A DNA stretch of 64,000 nt from Micromonospora arborensis (GCF_003205615.1 NZ_PYBV01000017.1:79996-143995); one strand, 5' to 3'. Positions 47,402 to 57,110 are shown, numbered from the stretch's first letter. A program made the numbers and translations. The notes: generated from the letters alone by a model not told the origin.

Positions 47402-47856
47402 GGCAGCACCACCGGCTTTTCGGCGTTGGGGCCGGTCGGGTCGGTCAGCATGGGCGTCGGGCCGCCGGGCAGCATGGTTGTCGGGTCGGCGAGGGCTTGG
47501 CGCACGTCCACCACCCGTGCGGCGGTGAAGGCGTCGCTGTCGGCGTATCGGGTGGCGACCTGGTCGGCGGCGGCGGCGAGGTGGCCGGTGGCGCCGCGGA
47601 CGGCGTACACCATGTCGGCGGTGGCCTGCTGCGTCTCGTGGTGCGCGTGCAGGAAAGTGACCAGCTCGATGAAGGCGTCGCACGGGTTGGGCAGCTTGGC
47701 GGACATGTCTTCGGCGATGTACGACAGGTGCGGCGCGTAGTTGCTCTCGACCTCGGCGGCGAGCCGGTCGGCGAACTCTCTGAGCTGTGTGATGTCGGCC
47801 TCGATGCCGCTGTAGCCACGGAGCCAGGGCGCTGGCCGGTCCTCTTCGGGGATCAT
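47398..47856 (-). CDS. WXG100-like protein with YxxxD motif
   Basis: 152 residues, helical throughout the first ~120 (ADITQLREFADRLAAEVESNY; FIELVTFLHAHHETQQATADMVYAVRGATGHLAAAADQVATRY). The helical hairpin ends in YADSD, matching the YxxxD/E secretion motif of ESX substrates. First gene of a three-gene overlapping operon with the Pro/Gly-rich protein and the mycosin. The central WXG is missing (KLPNPCDAF at the turn), so it belongs to a divergent branch. Confidence 0.72.
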   Translation of the reverse strand: MIPEEDRPAPWLRGYSGIEADITQLREFADRLAAEVESNYAPHLSYIAEDMSAKLPNPCDAFIELVTFLHAHHETQQATADMVYAVRGATGHLAAAADQVATRYADSDAFTAARVVDVRQALADPTTMLPGGPTPMLTDPTGPNAEKPVVLP

Positions 47857-47946
47857 TGATCCTCCCTACCTGTCACGGCACCGTTTCCCTGAGTGAGGGT
47901 AACGGCTACGCATGGCCCCTGGCAGCCCCCGTATGGGCGGGTCGGG

Positions 47947-48141
47947 TCAGCGGGGCAGGCCGGCGGTGCGCCATCCATCAGGGCTGCCGGGCCGGGCGCT
48001 GCGCGCCCAGGTGGACGGGGTTGCCGGCGCGGGAGCGGAGGTCGGTCGGGACCGGACGATGATCGCCCCCACCAGGGCGGCCAGTTCCTCGGCGGTGGGC
48101 ACGCCGCGAACGACCCGGAACAGCGGCTCTTCGGCAGACAT
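47947..48141 (-). CDS. accE: acyl-CoA carboxylase epsilon subunit
   Basis: 64 residues. EEPLFRVVRGVPTAEELAALVGAI is the conserved core of AccE, a small protein that binds and activates actinobacterial acyl-CoA carboxylase beta chains. A Pro/Ser-rich middle and the C-terminal WARSARPGSPDGWRTAGLPR (W..S.R......WR.SGLPR pattern) complete it. It is 7.3 kb from pccB, its usual neighbour, so DNA has been inserted between them or they have been rearranged. Confidence 0.85.
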   Translation of the reverse strand: MSAEEPLFRVVRGVPTAEELAALVGAIIVRSRPTSAPAPATPSTWARSARPGSPDGWRTAGLPR

Positions 48142-48231
48142 GACGCCAGGGTACGCGGCGCGAAGTTACGCGAAGCGCACAGTGGCGTGCCGGCGGTGTG
48201 AGCGTCGGGGGGTCCGGGTACCGTCTCAGCG

Positions 48232-50247
48232 ATGTCGAATGCGCTTCCCCAACTTGTCGCTGACCGATACCGGCTCCTGTCGCCGCTCGGCCAGGGCGGC
48301 ATGGGCCGGGTGTGGAAGGCGCGCGACGAGGTGCTGCACCGGGACGTCGCCATCAAGGAGTTGGTGCCGCCACCCGGTCTCACCGACGAGGAGCGCCGCG
48401 AGATGCGCGAGCGCTCGTTGCGGGAGGCCAGGGCAATTGCCCGGCTGAACCACGCCAATGTGGTCCGCATCTTCGACGTGCTGCGCACCGACGGCGATCC
48501 GTGGATCGTCATGGAGTACGTGGCGTCGAAGTCGTTGCAGGACACTCTCGCCGAAGATGGTCCCGTGTCGGTGGCCCGCACAGTGGAGATCGGCCTCGGC
48601 GTGCTGGGCGCGCTCAGTGCCGCGCACAAGGCGGGCGTCATGCACCGCGACGTCAAGCCCGGCAACGTGCTGCTGGGCGAGGACGGCCGGGTGGTGCTGA
48701 CTGATTTCGGTCTCGCCACGATCCCGGGTGACCCGAACGTGACGCGCACCGGCATGGTGCTGGGCTCACCCGCGTACATCTCGCCGGAGCGGGCCCGCGA
48801 CGGCACCGCCGGCCCGGAGGCGGACCTGTGGTCGTTGGGCGCGACGCTGTACGCGGCGGTCGAGGGCAAGTCGCCCTACGCCCGGCCGTCGGCGATCGGC
48901 ACCCTCGCGGCGCTGGCGACTGAGCCGATTCCGCCGCCGAAGAACGCCGGTCCACTCAAGGCTGTGCTCAACGGCCTGCTGCGCAAGGATCCGACCGAGC
49001 GGATCACCGCCGAGGTGGCGGAACGCCTGCTGCGCCGCGCCGGCGGCAAGCGTGCGCGGGGGATCTCGCTGCTCGATGGCGTACGCCGACCGGGGCCGAA
49101 CGGCCCGCGTGAGCCGCGCCCGCCGCTGGTGCCGGCGCCGCGACCGGCCGAGAGTGCCGACCGGCCGGTGTCGCCGCCGCCGGCCGCCGCTACCTCCGCT
49201 GCTGCGGCGACCACCGCCGCCGATGCCACGCCGACGTCCGTCGTTCCCTCCGGCGAGCATTCCGACCCGACCGCACCGGTGCCAGCCGACCCGACGGCGG
49301 CGGTCCCGGCCGAGCCGACCGCCACGATCGACCGCCCGTCCGATGCCGACCCGACCGCGAAGGTCACGGCCGCACCCGACACGAGCGGCGACGGTACGAC
49401 GCACGCAGGTGACAGCACGACCAGCCTCGACGACGAACCGACTGTGGTCGACGGCCCACCGGTGGCGCCCGAGCAGCGCAAACCCTCGACTCCCACGTCG
49501 GTGATGCCCCCGGCGAGCCCGGCCGGGCGCGCGGCGGTGCCGGCATTCGACGGTACGAAGCCGAGCAACACCCGCCGCAACGTGCTGGTCGGGGCCCTGG
49601 TGGCCCTCCTGCTGATCGGGCTCGCGGTGATCGTGCCGATGCTGACCAAGGGCGACGACACGGAGACGCCGCAGGTCGGCCCGACGACCGGTGCGGCCGC
49701 GACGTCGGCGCCGGCGCAGTCCTCGGCTCCGGCGGCGCCTCCGCCCACCACGGGCGCACCGAGTACGTCGCCCTCGGCTACGCCGTCGACCGACCCGAAC
49801 GCGCTGCCGGCGGGCTGGAAGCTGCACGAGGGGCCGACCTTCTCCATTCCGCTTCCACCTGGCTGGAGCGGCCGTCAGACCAGATCGGACACGGTCGTCT
49901 TCAACCAGCCCAATGGGCCTGGCATAATGCTGGTCCAGTGGACCCCCACCCCGAAGAAGGACGCGGTCGCCGACTGGAAGGCGATCGAACCTGACCGTCG
50001 GGATCTGGTCACCAACTACCAGTTGGTGGGCAGCATCAAGGCCTGCGACTGGTATCGGACCTGCGCCGACTGGGAGTGGTTGGAGACCCGGGACGGCACC
50101 CGCATCCACGTGCGTAACCGGGGCTTCGTAACCGCCACCAACCGGGGTTTCGCCATCCGGTGGGAGATCGCGGAAAAGGACTGGCAGGCCAACCTCGCCA
50201 ACTTCGACCAGATCGTCAAGGGCTTCAAGCCCGATCGGGTCAACTGA
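48232..50247 (+). CDS. membrane Ser/Thr protein kinase
   Basis: 671 residues. Kinase domain 1-275: GQGGMGRVW loop, VAIKELV Lys, HRDVKPGNVLL, TDFGLATI and SPAYISPERARDG. A long Ala/Pro/Thr-rich linker (~280-440), membrane segment NVLVGALVALLLIGLAVIVP (~445-465), then a ~150-residue extracytoplasmic domain (FSIPLPPGWSGRQTRSD to FDQIVKGFKPD). The outer domain resembles that of the kinase at 12.5-14.6 kb in layout and length. No PASTA repeats. Divergent from accE. Confidence 0.9.
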   Translation: MSNALPQLVADRYRLLSPLGQGGMGRVWKARDEVLHRDVAIKELVPPPGLTDEERREMRERSLREARAIARLNHANVVRIFDVLRTDGDPWIVMEYVASKSLQDTLAEDGPVSVARTVEIGLGVLGALSAAHKAGVMHRDVKPGNVLLGEDGRVVLTDFGLATIPGDPNVTRTGMVLGSPAYISPERARDGTAGPEADLWSLGATLYAAVEGKSPYARPSAIGTLAALATEPIPPPKNAGPLKAVLNGLLRKDPTERITAEVAERLLRRAGGKRARGISLLDGVRRPGPNGPREPRPPLVPAPRPAESADRPVSPPPAAATSAAAATTAADATPTSVVPSGEHSDPTAPVPADPTAAVPAEPTATIDRPSDADPTAKVTAAPDTSGDGTTHAGDSTTSLDDEPTVVDGPPVAPEQRKPSTPTSVMPPASPAGRAAVPAFDGTKPSNTRRNVLVGALVALLLIGLAVIVPMLTKGDDTETPQVGPTTGAAATSAPAQSSAPAAPPPTTGAPSTSPSATPSTDPNALPAGWKLHEGPTFSIPLPPGWSGRQTRSDTVVFNQPNGPGIMLVQWTPTPKKDAVADWKAIEPDRRDLVTNYQLVGSIKACDWYRTCADWEWLETRDGTRIHVRNRGFVTATNRGFAIRWEIAEKDWQANLANFDQIVKGFKPDRVN

Positions 50248-50334
50248 CAGGCGTTCCGCACCTGCGCGAACCTCTCTCGCATGTTCTTGCGTCGTTCGGG
50301 GTATCTGATCTCCAACGACGGAGGGAGGTGCGAC

Positions 50335-50568
50335 ATGGGTTACCGATACAGGAACGCCCGGCCCCGGCTGGCACTGTGGATGCTCGTCGCACTCGGCGAT
50401 GTGGCACTGCTGCTGATCAGCGTTGGGCTTCCGCTACTCGTCGCGCTGTTGGGCGTCGTTGCCATCACCGTTGGTGCGGTGGGCGTCCGGCGGCTCAGCC
50501 GGCGGGACGCGCTGGTCCGCGAGGATGCTCCGGTGATGGTGCCGGCGTTGAGCCGACGGCGGGTCTGA
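50335..50568 (+). CDS. small membrane protein
   Basis: 77 residues from ATG 50335, preceded by GAGGGAGG. Two hydrophobic helices (LALWMLVALGDVALLLISVGLPLL and VALLGVVAITVGAVGV) between basic ends. No family recognised. Follows the kinase by 87 bp, so possibly co-transcribed. Confidence 0.6.
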   Translation: MGYRYRNARPRLALWMLVALGDVALLLISVGLPLLVALLGVVAITVGAVGVRRLSRRDALVREDAPVMVPALSRRRV

Positions 50569-50585
50569 CCCGTACGCGGTGGTGT

Positions 50586-50640
50586 GGCGGCAGCCGGACC
50601 GATTGTCGACCGTGTGGTGACCGTCGATCCCGCTGCCGCC
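50586..50640. terminator. candidate bidirectional terminator
   Basis: GGCGGCAGC (50586-50594) pairs with GCTGCCGCC (50632-50640), loop 37, between two convergent genes. Confidence 0.45.
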
Positions 50641-50650
50641 AACGGCCCGG

Positions 50651-51403
50651 TCAGGTGTTGTTGGCCAACGCGATCAGTCGACTGCGGTCGCCGTTCCAGT
50701 AGTTGCGGTCCACGTTCCCGCTGATCCCGGAGACGACGCCGGTGCTGGTGTACTGCCAGAAGCTCCACACCGAGGCGCCGGCCGGCAGGGCGCCGGGCGC
50801 GCTCGCCCAGCGGGCCAGCCAGAGCGGGTGGTTCGCCCACGGGCCGGTCCAGCTGCCGGTGCACTGGTTCCACCAGCTCGTGGTGGTGTAAATGACGGCG
50901 TACCGGCCGGTGCGGGAACGGTACGTGTTGAGGAAGTCCTGCACCCAGTTGCGCATCCCGGTCGTGCTGAGCCCGTAGCAGTAGCCGCCGCTGTACGGGT
51001 TGGCCTCGATGTCGAGCGCCGCCGGCAGGGTGCGGCTGTCCGCCGACCAGGCGCCGCCGTTGGAGGCCAGGTAGTTGGCCTGGGTCGAGCCGGCGGAGAT
51101 GTTGGGCCGGGCGAAGTGGTACGCCCCGCGGATCACCCCGGCGTTGTACGAGTTGACGTAGTTGGCGTTGAAGTTCGGGTCCTTGTAGCTGGTGCCCTCG
51201 GTTGCCTTGATGAAGGCGAACTCGATGCCCGCGTTGCGGACGCTGGTCCAGTTGATGCTGCCCTGGTAGCGGGACACGTCGATGCCGGGTGTGGTGGCGG
51301 CGGCCGCCGGTCCGGCGGTCGCGACCAGGGCCGCCGCCGCGGTGGCGAGGACGGTGAGGCCGGCCGCGAGCGCGCGGCGCAGCGATGACGAGGTACGGGC
51401 CAT
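50651..51403 (-). CDS. secreted GH25 lysozyme
   Basis: 250 residues from ATG 51403 (TTGGAGG six bases upstream). Tat/Sec-type signal: RTSSSLRRALAAGLTVLATAAAALVATAGPAAA. Mature GH25 domain: TPGIDVSRYQGSINWTSV (catalytic Asp), FAFIKATEGTSYKD, GAYHFARPN, PAALDIEANPY (catalytic DxE) and VWSFWQYTSTG. It cleaves the MurNAc-GlcNAc bond of peptidoglycan. No separate binding domain. Confidence 0.92.
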   Translation of the reverse strand: MARTSSSLRRALAAGLTVLATAAAALVATAGPAAAATTPGIDVSRYQGSINWTSVRNAGIEFAFIKATEGTSYKDPNFNANYVNSYNAGVIRGAYHFARPNISAGSTQANYLASNGGAWSADSRTLPAALDIEANPYSGGYCYGLSTTGMRNWVQDFLNTYRSRTGRYAVIYTTTSWWNQCTGSWTGPWANHPLWLARWASAPGALPAGASVWSFWQYTSTGVVSGISGNVDRNYWNGDRSRLIALANNT

Positions 51404-51528
51404 GAATGCCTCCAAGGACGTCGCTCTATCGACATCCATCTTTGGAGGTAAGTGCCCTAGATCACAAGGTGCGTTGAAAAAAGCTTCATGGACGGGTGTC
51501 GGTGGCCCGGCGATCGGAGCGGAACGAG

Positions 51529-52074
51529 TCAGCCCAGGGTGGCCGGGTCGAGCTGCCAGTGGAACGGCTCGACGATGGTCAGCGTCTCGCCCGCCTTGGC
51601 GACCTGGTCCTCGATGTAGTGCTCACCGTCGAGTCGGTGGAGCCGTAGCGAGTGACCGTCGCCGTCCTGCTCGACCAGCAGATACCAGGGGATCCGGGCG
51701 ATGGCGTAGAGCTGCATCTTGACCAGCCGGTCGGCGGCGGCGTTGCCGGGCGAGACGATCTCGCCGACGAGCACCACCTCGGCGGCGTCCACCACCGTGC
51801 CCTCATCGTCGGTGTCCGCGACGACCACATCCGGGATGGCGATCCGATCCACCTCGAGCCGTACGTTGACCGCCCTGAAGACGGCGAGGCGGTCTGCGGC
51901 ACGCTGGACGTGGTTGGCCAGCCGGCGCGACACCAACTGGTGCCGCTTGTCCGAGACCGGGCTCAGGAGCAGGCTCCCGTCGAGCAGTTCGATCCGGTCG
52001 GGAGTCTCGCCCAGAGCGAAGTAGTCGGCCTCGGTCCAGGGGCCGATGTGGTGTTCCAGCGGCACCAACCTCAT
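51529..52074 (-). CDS. Uma2-family (DUF820) putative endonuclease
   Basis: 181 residues. Uma2 pattern: [79 protein letters not shown] and [16 protein letters not shown]. The PD-(D/E)xK-like core is inferred for the family. Usually single genes of unknown role, abundant in actinobacteria and cyanobacteria. Confidence 0.87.
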   Translation of the reverse strand: MRLVPLEHHIGPWTEADYFALGETPDRIELLDGSLLLSPVSDKRHQLVSRRLANHVQRAADRLAVFRAVNVRLEVDRIAIPDVVVADTDDEGTVVDAAEVVLVGEIVSPGNAAADRLVKMQLYAIARIPWYLLVEQDGDGHSLRLHRLDGEHYIEDQVAKAGETLTIVEPFHWQLDPATLG

Positions 52075-52175
52075 CCGCTGTCACCTCCGACCCGGCTCGC
52101 CACCCGATCAGTCTCCCAGGATACGAGGCGGTGCTCCGGGAGCGACACGGAACGCCGCCGGTAGGCTCGCGCCCC

Positions 52176-52919
52176 ATGATGTCGATCGACGGGCTGAGCG
52201 ACCTGTGGGACACGCTGTTCGGCGCGCAGCCGGACCCGCCCGCGCTGCTGGTGCTGATCACCGCGGCGGTCGCGCTGGTGGTGGTGTCCACCCGGCTGCC
52301 GTGGCGGATCGCCCGCAACGCCATCACGATCGCGCACGAGGGTGGGCACGCCCTGGTCGCGTTGCTCACCGGCCGCAAGCTGCGCGGCATCCGGCTGCAC
52401 TCGGACACGTCCGGGCTGACCCTCTCCGCCGGCCGTCCCACCGGGCCGGGCATGATCCTCACCCTGCTCGCCGGGTACGTCGCCCCACCGCTGGTCGGGC
52501 TTGCCGGTGCCTGGCTGCTCGGCGGCAACCGGATCACCCTGCTGCTCTGGGTGGCGGTGGTGCTGCTGCTGGCCATGCTGATCATGATCCGCAACGTCTT
52601 CGGCGTGGTATCGCTGCTGGTCACCGGCGCACTGGTGTTCGCCGTCTCGTGGTACGCGACGCCGCAGGTCCAGGCCGCGTTCGCGTACACCGGGGTGTGG
52701 TTCCTGCTGCTCGGCGGGGTGCGGCCGGTGGTCGAGTTGCAGCGGCTGCGCTCGCGGGGCCGGATGCCCGCCTCCGACGCCGACCAGCTCGCCGGGCTCA
52801 CCCCGTTCCCGGCGCTCTTCTGGGTGACCGTCTTCGCTCTGGTCAACCTGGCCGCCCTGGTCGCCGGCGCGCTCCTGCTGGTGGGCCCCATCCTCACCAG
52901 CGCCGGCCTGACGGTCTGA
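52176..52919 (+). CDS. M50-family membrane metallopeptidase
   Basis: 247 residues from ATG 52176 (ATG 52179 also possible). The zinc motif HEGGH (IAHEGGHALVALLTG) lies after the first membrane helix, with further helices at ~75-145 and ~150-245 (MILTLLAGYVAPPLVGLAGAWLL and others). Short M50B-like proteins of this type carry the HExxH but no PDZ domain. Site-2-type intramembrane proteolysis is the family function; substrate unknown. Confidence 0.86.
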   Translation: MMSIDGLSDLWDTLFGAQPDPPALLVLITAAVALVVVSTRLPWRIARNAITIAHEGGHALVALLTGRKLRGIRLHSDTSGLTLSAGRPTGPGMILTLLAGYVAPPLVGLAGAWLLGGNRITLLLWVAVVLLLAMLIMIRNVFGVVSLLVTGALVFAVSWYATPQVQAAFAYTGVWFLLLGGVRPVVELQRLRSRGRMPASDADQLAGLTPFPALFWVTVFALVNLAALVAGALLLVGPILTSAGLTV

Positions 52920-52940
52920 TCCAGCGGGCAGAATGAGGCC

Positions 52941-53924
52941 ATGCGATACGTGATCATCGGGGCGGGTGCGGTCGGCGGGACCATCGGCGTACGGCTGGCG
53001 CATGCTGAGCGGGACGTGACCCTGGTGGCCCGGGGTGCGCACCTGGACGCGATCCGCGCGCGGGGTCTGACCCTGCGGCAGCCCGACGAGGAGATCACCA
53101 CCCGGCTCGCCGCCGTGGACGGGCCCGTTGACCAGCCGCTGCCGGCGGACACGGTACTGATCCTCACCGTCAAGTCGCAGGACACCGCTGGTGCGCTGGC
53201 CGCCTGGGTGGACGCGCCGGTGGTCGGTGGTGGCACGGCGGGCGAGCGTCTGCCGCTGGTGACCGCGCAGAACGGGGTGGCCAACGAGCGGGCCGCGCTG
53301 CGGCTCTTCGCCGACGTGCACCCGGTCTGCGTCTGGTTGCCGGCCACCCACCTGGACCCGGGCGTCGTGGTGGCCAACGGCTACCCGCACCCGGGGATGC
53401 TCCACATCGGGCGGTACCCCGGCGGCGCCGACGACACCGACCGGGCGATCGCCGCCGATCTGAGCGCGGCCGGGTTCGTCGCCCCGGTCCGTACGGATGT
53501 GCTGCGCTGGAAGTACGGCAAGCTGCTCAGCAACCTCGGCAACGGCCTACAGGCGTTGCTCGGTCGGGACATCCCCGACGCATTGGTCGAGCGGGTACGC
53601 GCCGAGGGTGTCGCCGCACTCGCCGCCGCCGGCATCGCGCACACCTCGCCGGAGGAGGAGAAGGCCGAGCGCGGCGACCGGGTCGGGCAGCGCCCGGTCG
53701 ACGGGGAGGCCCGGTCCGGCGGCTCCACCTGGCAGAGCCTCGCCCGGGGCACTGACTCGACCGAGGTCGACCACCTCAACGGGGAGATCGCGTTGCTCGG
53801 CCGGCTGCACGGCGTACCGACGCCGGTCAACGTGGCCGTGCAGCGGGCCGTCCGCCGGGCGGTCCGGGAGCGGATCGGGGCGGGCGCGTTCCCGCTCGCC
53901 GAACTGGAGAAGATGATCGCCTGA
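52941..53924 (+). CDS. ketopantoate reductase-family (PanE/ApbA) protein
   Basis: 327 residues. Rossmann start RYVIIGAGAVGGTIGVRLAHA, VLILTVKSQDTAGALA, VTAQNGVANERAALRLF, and WKYGKLLSNLGNGLQALLG with the catalytic Lys. The C-terminal ARSGGSTWQSLARGTDSTEVDHLNGEIALLGRLHGVPTPVN matches the substrate domain. Predicted NADPH-dependent 2-oxo-acid reductase. True panE identity is not certain, since several paralogues are common. Confidence 0.85.
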   Translation: MRYVIIGAGAVGGTIGVRLAHAERDVTLVARGAHLDAIRARGLTLRQPDEEITTRLAAVDGPVDQPLPADTVLILTVKSQDTAGALAAWVDAPVVGGGTAGERLPLVTAQNGVANERAALRLFADVHPVCVWLPATHLDPGVVVANGYPHPGMLHIGRYPGGADDTDRAIAADLSAAGFVAPVRTDVLRWKYGKLLSNLGNGLQALLGRDIPDALVERVRAEGVAALAAAGIAHTSPEEEKAERGDRVGQRPVDGEARSGGSTWQSLARGTDSTEVDHLNGEIALLGRLHGVPTPVNVAVQRAVRRAVRERIGAGAFPLAELEKMIA

Positions 53925-53986
53925 CCGGGGCAACCGCCGACCCTGCCTGGTGCGTGTTCTCTGCGACCGACACGGGGAGGTAGCGG

Positions 53987-54487
53987 GTGCCGGACGTCGA
54001 CGGGTTCGACGAGTTCTACCGGGGGAGTCGGCAACGGCTGCTCGGCTTCGTCTACGCGCTCACCGGCGACCGGGTCGAGGCGCAGGACGCCGTGCAGGAG
54101 GCGTACATCCGGGCGTGGCAGCGCTGGTCGACGGTCAGTGGGTACGACGACCCGGAGGCGTGGCTGCGGGTGGTGGCCAGCCGGGTCGCGGTCAGCCGGT
54201 GGCGCAGCCTGCGCAGCCGTGCCCGCGCGTACCTGCGGCACGGTGCCACCGAGACCGTTCCCGGGCCGGGCACCGACACCGTCGAGGTGGTCGCCGCCCT
54301 GCGCCGGCTGCCCGAGGAGCAACGCGTCGCCATCGCCCTCTACTACCTGGTCGGCATGCCGGTCGCCGACGTGGCGCGGGAGACCGCGGCCCCGGTCGGC
54401 ACCGTCAAGGCCCGACTCTCCCGGGGGCGCGCCGCGCTCGCCGGCCTGCTCGCCGTCTCTGATCTTGAGGAGGCCACCGATGCGTGA
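53987..54487 (+). CDS. ECF-type sigma factor
   Basis: 166 residues from GTG 53987 (GGGGAGG upstream). Region 2: FDEFYRGSRQRLLGFVYALTGDRVEAQDAVQEAYIRAWQRW. Region 4: LRRLPEEQRVAIALYYLVGMPVADVARETAAPVGTVKARLSRGRAAL. Resembles the SigE-type group of actinobacteria. It overlaps the following gene by 8 bp, which probably encodes its membrane regulator. Confidence 0.9.
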   Translation: MPDVDGFDEFYRGSRQRLLGFVYALTGDRVEAQDAVQEAYIRAWQRWSTVSGYDDPEAWLRVVASRVAVSRWRSLRSRARAYLRHGATETVPGPGTDTVEVVAALRRLPEEQRVAIALYYLVGMPVADVARETAAPVGTVKARLSRGRAALAGLLAVSDLEEATDA

Positions 54488-55334
54488 CGAGCTGGCAATC
54501 GTGGAACAGATTCAGCGGGACCTGCAGGACGTGCGCTGGCTCGGTCCGGAGGAGATTCGCTCCCGGGCTCGTCGCCGCAGCCGGCGCAGGATCGTCGTGG
54601 CGACCGTCGTGCTGGCTCTCGCCGGGGTGTCCGCAGCAGCGGTCGCTGCGCCGAGGAAGTCCCCGTCACCGGCCCTGCCGGCCGCCTCCGCCTCGCCGAC
54701 CCGCCATGAGATCACCACCGACGCCCTGTTGCAGCCAGCCGACCTGTCGCAGCAGGTCGATGTGCAGCTCAGCCAATCGGGGCTGGGCGAGCCGGTCCTG
54801 CTGGATCAACTGCTCGGCGCTTGCCGGACGAGCCAGGGACGCTCGAATGGCTGGCAGAACTCGATCCTGTCTCGCTCGCAGACGTTTGTGCCCAAACGCG
54901 CTGCGCCGATCCGCACCCAGTCGACTGCTCTGGTCACGCAGGATCTCTTCCGGCTGGTACCCGAGGCGGCCATCCAGCTACTCGCCACGCTGGACGACGT
55001 GGTTGCCCCGTGCGCCGACTGGGTCAGCGTCGGCGGGTACAAGGCGGGGGATGCGACGGGCACCGGAATGGCGACGCACCGCTGGGCGGTGGTCCAGCGG
55101 GGTTTCGCCGGCGATGGGGCTGCGCTGCTGCGGCACACCGGTACGCAGCCCGTCGACCAGAAGACGGGCGAGCCCATCGGTGCGGCGCCCCGGCCGACCA
55201 CCACCGCCGTGGTCCGGGTCGGTGATCTGATCACCGTGCTCAGAATGGAACAGGCCGGCACCGAGCTGGACCTGCGCCGCCTGGCGGAGGTCGCCGCCCG
55301 CCGGATGTGCGTCGCCGCCAACCCAGCCTGCTGA
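54480..55334 (+). CDS. putative membrane anti-sigma/partner protein
   Basis: 284 residues from ATG 54480 inside the sigma gene end. Short cytoplasmic N-terminus (MRDELAIVEQIQRDLQDVRW), basic RRRSRRR stop, one membrane helix (VVATVVLALAGVSAAAVAA), then a ~220-residue outer domain. Topology and translational coupling fit a one-pass partner of the ECF sigma, but no zinc-binding anti-sigma motif is present. Outer-domain Cys residues (ACRTSQ, PCADW, MCVAANPAC) may form disulfides. Confidence 0.75.
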   Translation: MRDELAIVEQIQRDLQDVRWLGPEEIRSRARRRSRRRIVVATVVLALAGVSAAAVAAPRKSPSPALPAASASPTRHEITTDALLQPADLSQQVDVQLSQSGLGEPVLLDQLLGACRTSQGRSNGWQNSILSRSQTFVPKRAAPIRTQSTALVTQDLFRLVPEAAIQLLATLDDVVAPCADWVSVGGYKAGDATGTGMATHRWAVVQRGFAGDGAALLRHTGTQPVDQKTGEPIGAAPRPTTTAVVRVGDLITVLRMEQAGTELDLRRLAEVAARRMCVAANPAC

Positions 55335-55341
55335 CCGCTAT

Positions 55342-55417
55342 TGATCCGCACAACATCAGGGTTGTTGCTGCCTCCCGTCGCCCGGAGGCAGCACTTTCCC
55401 CGAAGTTGCGCGGATCA
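55342..55417. repeat. nested intergenic palindrome / terminator
   Basis: Outer arms TGATCCGCACAAC (55342-55354) and 55405-55417 match 12 of 13. The inner hairpin TGCTGCCTCC/GGAGGCAGCA (55366-55375 with 55384-55393) is perfect with an 8-nt loop. Located between convergent genes, so it can end both transcripts. Size and style match the other dispersed palindromes. Confidence 0.65.
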
Positions 55418-55442
55418 GCGGATCAGGGGACCGCGAGCGGCC

Positions 55443-57026
55443 TCAGAGGGGGATGTTGCCGTGCTTCTTCGGGGGCAGGGTCTCCCGCTTGGTACGCAGC
55501 ACGCGCAGTGCCCGGACGATCTGGGTGCGCGTCTCGTGCGGCGCGATCACCGAGTCGATGTAGCCACGCTCGGCCGCCACGTACGGGTTGGCCAGGGTGT
55601 CCTCGTACTCGGCGATCTTCTCGGCCCGGACCGCCGCCGGGTCCTCGGCGCCGGCCAGTTCGGAGCGGTAGAGGATGTTCACCGCGCCCTGCGCGCCCAT
55701 CACGGCGATCTGCGCGGTCGGCCACGCGAAGTTGAGGTCCGCGCCGAGGTGCTTGGAACCCATCACGTCGTACGCCCCGCCGTACGCCTTGCGGGTGATC
55801 ACGGTGACCTTGGGGACGGTCGCCTCGGCGTACGCGTAGATGAGCTTGGCGCCCCGGCGGATGATGCCGTCCCACTCCTGGCCGGTACCGGGCAGGAAGC
55901 CGGGTACGTCCACGAAGGTCAGCACCGGGATGTTGAACGCGTCGCAGGTGCGCACGAACCGGGCGGCCTTCTCGGAGGCGGCGATGTCCAGGGTGCCGGC
56001 GAAGTGCATCGGCTGGTTGGCGACCACGCCCACCGGCCGCCCCTCGATCCGGCCGTAGCCGACCACGATGTTCTGCGCGTAGAGCGGCTGAACCTCGAGG
56101 AACTCCCCGTCGTCGAGGACGTGTTCGAGCACCTTGTGCATGTCGTACGGCTGGTTGGCCGAGTCCGGGATCAGGGTGTCCAGCTCCCGGTCCTCGTCGC
56201 TGATCGCCAGGTCGGCGGGGGCGTCGAAGACCACCGGCTCGTCCAGGTTGTTCGACGGCAGGTACGACAGCAGCGCCTTGACGTAGTCGACGGCGTCGTC
56301 CTCGTCGCTGGCGAGGTAGTGCGCGTTGCCGCTGCGGGAGTTGTGCGTACGTGCCCCGCCCAGCTCCTCCATGCCGACGTCCTCGCCGGTCACCGTCTTG
56401 ATCACGTCGGGTCCGGTGATGAACATGTGCGAGGTCTGGTCGACCATCACGGTGAAGTCGGTGACCGCCGGCGAGTAGACCGCGCCGCCGGCGCAGGGCC
56501 CCATGACCAGCGAGATCTGCGGGATGACACCGGAGGCCCGCACGTTGCGGAAGAAGATCTCACCGTAGAGGCCGAGCGAGACCACGCCCTCCTGGATGCG
56601 CGCGCCGCCGGAGTCGTTGATGCCGACCACCGGACAGCCGATCTTCATGGCCAGGTCCATCACCTTGACGATCTTCTCGCCGAAGACCTCACCGAGCGAA
56701 CCGCCGAAGACCGTGAAGTCCTGCGCGAAGACGCACACCTGCCGGCCGTCCACCGTGCCGTAGCCGGTGACCACGCCGTCGCCGTACGGGCGGTTCCGCT
56801 CCAGCCCGAAGGCCGTGGAACGGTGCCGGGCCAGCTCGTCGAGTTCGACGAACGAGCCCTCGTCGAGCAGCATCTCGATCCGCTCCCGGGCGGTCTTCTT
56901 GCCTCGCGCGTGCTGCTTCTCGACCGCGCGGGCCGACCCGGCGTGCACCGCCTCGTCGACCCGGCGCTCCAGGTCCGCCAGCTTGCCCGCGGTGCTGTGG
57001 ATGTTGGTCCCGGTCTCGGTAGTCAC
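55443..57026 (-). CDS. pccB: acyl-CoA (propionyl-CoA) carboxylase beta chain
   Basis: 527 residues, normal length. Crotonase-fold carboxyltransferase: [74 protein letters not shown] and [24 protein letters not shown]. It transfers CO2 from carboxybiotin to acyl-CoA, most likely propionyl-CoA to methylmalonyl-CoA. Functional partners in the window: alpha chain at 38.8-40.5 kb, AccE at 47.9 kb, divergent birA. Confidence 0.93.
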   Translation of the reverse strand: MTTETGTNIHSTAGKLADLERRVDEAVHAGSARAVEKQHARGKKTARERIEMLLDEGSFVELDELARHRSTAFGLERNRPYGDGVVTGYGTVDGRQVCVFAQDFTVFGGSLGEVFGEKIVKVMDLAMKIGCPVVGINDSGGARIQEGVVSLGLYGEIFFRNVRASGVIPQISLVMGPCAGGAVYSPAVTDFTVMVDQTSHMFITGPDVIKTVTGEDVGMEELGGARTHNSRSGNAHYLASDEDDAVDYVKALLSYLPSNNLDEPVVFDAPADLAISDEDRELDTLIPDSANQPYDMHKVLEHVLDDGEFLEVQPLYAQNIVVGYGRIEGRPVGVVANQPMHFAGTLDIAASEKAARFVRTCDAFNIPVLTFVDVPGFLPGTGQEWDGIIRRGAKLIYAYAEATVPKVTVITRKAYGGAYDVMGSKHLGADLNFAWPTAQIAVMGAQGAVNILYRSELAGAEDPAAVRAEKIAEYEDTLANPYVAAERGYIDSVIAPHETRTQIVRALRVLRTKRETLPPKKHGNIPL

Positions 57027-57110
57027 CCAGGGAATATAACGATGGTTCAGGTGGGCACCGCTGTGCAGTACGCCTCAGTGTCGGCGCGACCACCGTCGTA
57101 GGCTGGCGGA

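Noticed and set aside
44850..47856. Complete type VII secretion system
   Set aside because: No EccB, EccC, EccD or EccE genes in the window; only mycosin and candidate substrates.
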